From the NCBI GenBank assembly GCA_018335765.1, contig JAGXRU010000277.1:1-6966 (forward strand): a stretch of 6,966 bases of DNA, read 5' to 3'. Under the pieces are notes generated by a model. That model was given only the letters and a program-made list of their open reading frames with translations, ran no database searches and was not told the origin of the DNA. Both the position numbers and the translations under genes were made by a program. Origin of the DNA: Alkaliphilus sp. (GTDB lineage Bacteria; Bacillota; Clostridia; Peptostreptococcales; Thermotaleaceae). This document shows positions 4,759-6,966 of this stretch, piece by piece (position 1 is the first letter of the stretch; each line of letters opens with the position of its first letter).

Positions 4759-6546
4759 CTACTGTTTAATAATTGCTTTGAACGGACACTTATCCACACA
4801 AGCCCCACACTTAATACATGCATCACTAATTGTATGAAGCTTCTTTACTTCACCAGAAATGGCATTAACAGGACATACTTTTTTGCATAGTGTGCATCCC
4901 TTGCAATCATTAGTTATGACATAGTTCAACAGGTTTTGACAAACTCCTGATGGACATTTCTTATCGTATACATGGGCTTCATATTCATGTCTGAAATATT
5001 TTATAGTTGATAATACAGGGTTTGGAGCAGTTTGTCCAAGTCCGCACAAAGAAGAAGCCTTAATATTTACAGCAAGTTTTTCTAGTTTTTCAATATCTCC
5101 GTCTTCTCCATTACCTTCGGTGATTTTATCCAAAAGTTCTAGCATTCTCTTTGTTCCTATTCTGCAAGGAGGGCATTTTCCACAAGACTCATCTACCGTA
5201 AAGTCTAAGAAGAATCTAGCTATATCTACCATGCAATTGTCTTCATCCATAACAATCATACCGCCAGAGCCCATCATGGAGCCTAGGGATATTAAATTAT
5301 CATAATCTATTGGTGTGTCTAAGTGTTCAGTTGCAATACAACCACCAGAAGGACCCCCTGTTTGAACTGCTTTAAAGGCTTTTCCATCTGGAATTCCTCC
5401 ACCAATTTCAAAAATTACTTCTCTCAAAGTTGTTCCCATAGGGATTTCCAGCAATCCCGTATTATTAATTTTTCCACCTAACGCAAACACCTTAGTTCCC
5501 TTAGATTTCTCTGTACCAATACCTGCAAACCATTCAGCTCCATTTAAAATAATCTGTGGTATGTTTGCATAGGTTTCAACATTGCTTAACAGTGTTGGTT
5601 TCTCCCATAGACCTTTAATGGCTGGGAATGGAGGTCTTGGTCTTGGCATACCTCTTTTTCCTTCTATAGAATTTAAAAGTGCTGTTTCCTCACCGCATAC
5701 AAAGGCTCCAGCTCCTAATCTGATCTCTAGGTCAAAATCAAATCCAGTGTCGAAAATATTTTTTCCTAACAGTTCATTTTCTCTGGCTTGATCTATGGCA
5801 ATTTGAAGTCTGTGAACCGCAATCGGATACTCCGCCCTAACATACACATAACCTTGATTTGCTCCGACAGCATAACCAGCAATAGCCATGGCTTCAATTA
5901 ATGCGTGTGGATCTCCTTCAAGTACGGATCTATCCATGAAAGCTCCTGGATCCCCTTCATCAGCATTACATACCACGTATTTTTGAGTTCCTGTTGCCTT
6001 ATAGGTAAATTCCCACTTTAAACCCGTTGGAAACCCTCCGCCGCCACGACCACGAAGTCCTGATTTTTTTATGGTTTCGATTAATTCCTCTTTCGTCATC
6101 TCTGTAAGCACTTTGCCCAATGCTTTATAACCGTCAAAGGCAATATATTCAGTGATATCTTCCGGATCGATTACACCGCAGTTTCTTAAGGCTACCCTTT
6201 TTTGTTTTCTATAAAAATCAATTTCATTTATGGAACGAACTTGATCTTCCACAACAGCTTCCTTAAATAAAAGATCAGTAACGATTCTTCCCTTCAATAA
6301 ATGTTCTTCAGTTATTCTTGATATATCTTCAGCTTTAACTTGGCTGTAGAATGCACCTTCTGGGTAAACTATCACAATAGGTCCTGCCTCGCAAAGTCCG
6401 AAACATCCTGTTCTGACCATTTTTACTTCTTTTTCGAGCTTATGTTTTGCTAATTCAGTCTTTAGTGCATCTTCAATGCTTATTGATCCTGAAGAAGTAC
6501 ATCCTGTACCACCACAGACCAAAACATGCGATCTATATAATTCCAT
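4759..6546 (-). CDS. hndC: NuoF-like NAD(H)/FMN subunit of the hydrogenase (HndC/HydB type)
   Basis: This flavoprotein subunit binds NAD(H) and FMN and is the proposed bifurcation or exchange site in HydABC and Hnd complexes (family knowledge). Its 595 residues contain, in order, a thioredoxin-like [2Fe-2S] domain with Cys11, 16, 48 and 52; the FMN/NADH-binding segment GLRGRGGGGFPTGLKW (163-178) and CNADEGDPGAF (193-203); and GAGAFVCGEETALLNSIEG (278-296). After these come the NuoF [4Fe-4S] ligands CGKCPPCRIG (Cys455, 458, 461) with Cys501, a Cys531/Cys536 pair, and a C-terminal ferredoxin domain with two C-x2-C-x2-C-x3-C sites (Cys548-558, Cys577-587). Fusion of N- and C-terminal cluster domains to the NuoF core marks hydrogenase subunits rather than complex I. 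The ATG has GGGAGG 7 nt upstream. It starts 30 nt after the hndB stop and precedes hndD by 35 nt, a tight operon. Confidence 0.95.
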   Translation of the reverse strand: MELYRSHVLVCGGTGCTSSGSISIEDALKTELAKHKLEKEVKMVRTGCFGLCEAGPIVIVYPEGAFYSQVKAEDISRITEEHLLKGRIVTDLLFKEAVVEDQVRSINEIDFYRKQKRVALRNCGVIDPEDITEYIAFDGYKALGKVLTEMTKEELIETIKKSGLRGRGGGGFPTGLKWEFTYKATGTQKYVVCNADEGDPGAFMDRSVLEGDPHALIEAMAIAGYAVGANQGYVYVRAEYPIAVHRLQIAIDQARENELLGKNIFDTGFDFDLEIRLGAGAFVCGEETALLNSIEGKRGMPRPRPPFPAIKGLWEKPTLLSNVETYANIPQIILNGAEWFAGIGTEKSKGTKVFALGGKINNTGLLEIPMGTTLREVIFEIGGGIPDGKAFKAVQTGGPSGGCIATEHLDTPIDYDNLISLGSMMGSGGMIVMDEDNCMVDIARFFLDFTVDESCGKCPPCRIGTKRMLELLDKITEGNGEDGDIEKLEKLAVNIKASSLCGLGQTAPNPVLSTIKYFRHEYEAHVYDKKCPSGVCQNLLNYVITNDCKGCTLCKKVCPVNAISGEVKKLHTISDACIKCGACVDKCPFKAIIKQ

Positions 6547-6576
6547 GGTTTAGCCTCCCTACAATTAATTGTTAAA

Positions 6577-6942
6577 TTATTTTACTGAACCGATTGTGTA
6601 TTCATTGACAACTTTACCATTTACAATATGTTCAGCTATCACTCTTTTCATTTTGTCAGCCGTCATTTCCACATACGTTACCTTTTCTTCTCCTTGCTTA
6701 TATACTTCCACCAATGGCTCTAATCTGCAAATGCCGATACAGCCTGTTTGACTTACTACTATTTCTTGCAAGTTTCTTGTTCTTACTTCTTCAACAGCTG
6801 CCATCAGTACAGGTCTTGCTCCGGCAGAAATACCACAGGTTGCCATACCTACAACTATTCTTGTACCTTCTCTGTCATTTCTAATATCCACTTTTTTCAT
6901 TGCTTCTTCTCGGATTTTTGCCAATTCCATCAAAGACTTCAT
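6577..6942 (-). CDS. hndB: Thioredoxin-like [2Fe-2S] ferredoxin subunit (HndB-like)
   Basis: This 121-residue protein resembles the small HndB subunit of Desulfovibrio NADP-linked hydrogenase, which belongs to the thioredoxin-like [2Fe-2S] ferredoxin family; it presumably passes electrons within the complex. A charged N-terminal helix (1-25) is followed by the core strand RIVVGMATC (28-36), then GISAGARPV, a helix, and the TGCIGIC loop (Cys68, Cys72). Only three cysteines are present: the position matching Cys16 of HndC, five residues after the first ligand, is Gly41. The [2Fe-2S] site is therefore not canonical. I recall this CGIxAGA form as common in the family, but that is memory and not checked. 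The start is ATG with GGAGG (6950-6954) 7 nt upstream. The gene precedes hndC by 30 nt. In hndABCD operons hndA (NuoE-like) comes first and would lie past the right edge. Confidence 0.88.
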   Translation of the reverse strand: MKSLMELAKIREEAMKKVDIRNDREGTRIVVGMATCGISAGARPVLMAAVEEVRTRNLQEIVVSQTGCIGICRLEPLVEVYKQGEEKVTYVEMTADKMKRVIAEHIVNGKVVNEYTIGSVK

Positions 6943-6947
6943 TAAAA

Positions 6948-6955
6948 CCCCTCCT
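6948..6955 (-). promoter_or_regulatory. Strong ribosome binding site of hndB
   Basis: The minus strand reads AGGAGGGG just before the ATG at 6942. Only 11 further bases remain to the window edge, so no promoter or upstream gene can be judged. Confidence 0.75.
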
Positions 6956-6966
6956 AATTTTAAAGG

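Noticed and set aside
4759..6546. Complex I (Nuo) operon instead of hydrogenase.
   Set aside because: The NuoF-like protein carries extra N-terminal [2Fe-2S] and C-terminal 2x[4Fe-4S] domains and is followed directly by an H-cluster protein with all three L motifs.
6748..6945. Plus-strand and alternate-frame open frames of 60-81 codons across hydG, hndD, hndC and hndB.
   Set aside because: All overlap real genes with intact motifs and carry low-complexity or cysteine- and phenylalanine-rich translations typical of antisense shadows.

Overview
The window is AT-rich, every convincing gene lies on the minus strand, and it reads as a hydrogen-metabolism locus from a strictly anaerobic low-GC Firmicute (Clostridia-like). 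The evidence is strong GGAGG-type ribosome binding sites, TTG and GTG starts, intrinsic terminators with T-tracts, and the protein set. The species cannot be fixed from the sequence.

In the direction of transcription (right to left), the first block (6942 to 2918) is the end of an NAD-linked, probably electron-bifurcating [FeFe]-hydrogenase operon of the HndABCD/HydABC type. It holds a small thioredoxin-like [2Fe-2S] protein (HndB-like), a NuoF-like flavoprotein (HndC/HydB-like) and the catalytic H-cluster subunit (HndD/HydA-like). The NuoE-like partner (HndA/HydC) would be expected just beyond the right edge and is not seen. A 12-bp hairpin with a T-tract (2879-2910) closes the block.

The middle block (2858 to 1894) is a separate transcription unit. 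It has an extended -10 promoter, a leader of about 85 nt that may be structured, and a CitG-like triphosphoribosyl-dephospho-CoA synthase. This enzyme normally serves citrate lyase or malonate decarboxylase, neither of which is visible here.

The last block (about 1887 to 8) is a maturation and regulation unit: a TM1266-family 'iron-only hydrogenase system' protein, then HydG, the radical-SAM tyrosine lyase that supplies CO and cyanide to the H-cluster. It has its own sigma-70-like promoter with a perfect 12-bp palindrome in the spacer. A leader of about 164 nt follows, ending in an intrinsic terminator just before the first ribosome binding site. Upstream leader segments can pair with that terminator in two registers, the arrangement expected of transcription attenuation or a riboswitch.

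The protein genes are members of well-known families. The least explained parts are the two intergenic leaders, which share short blocks in the same order, and the presence of citG between hydrogenase and maturase. No RNA gene of a known class, mobile element, CRISPR array or replication origin was seen.
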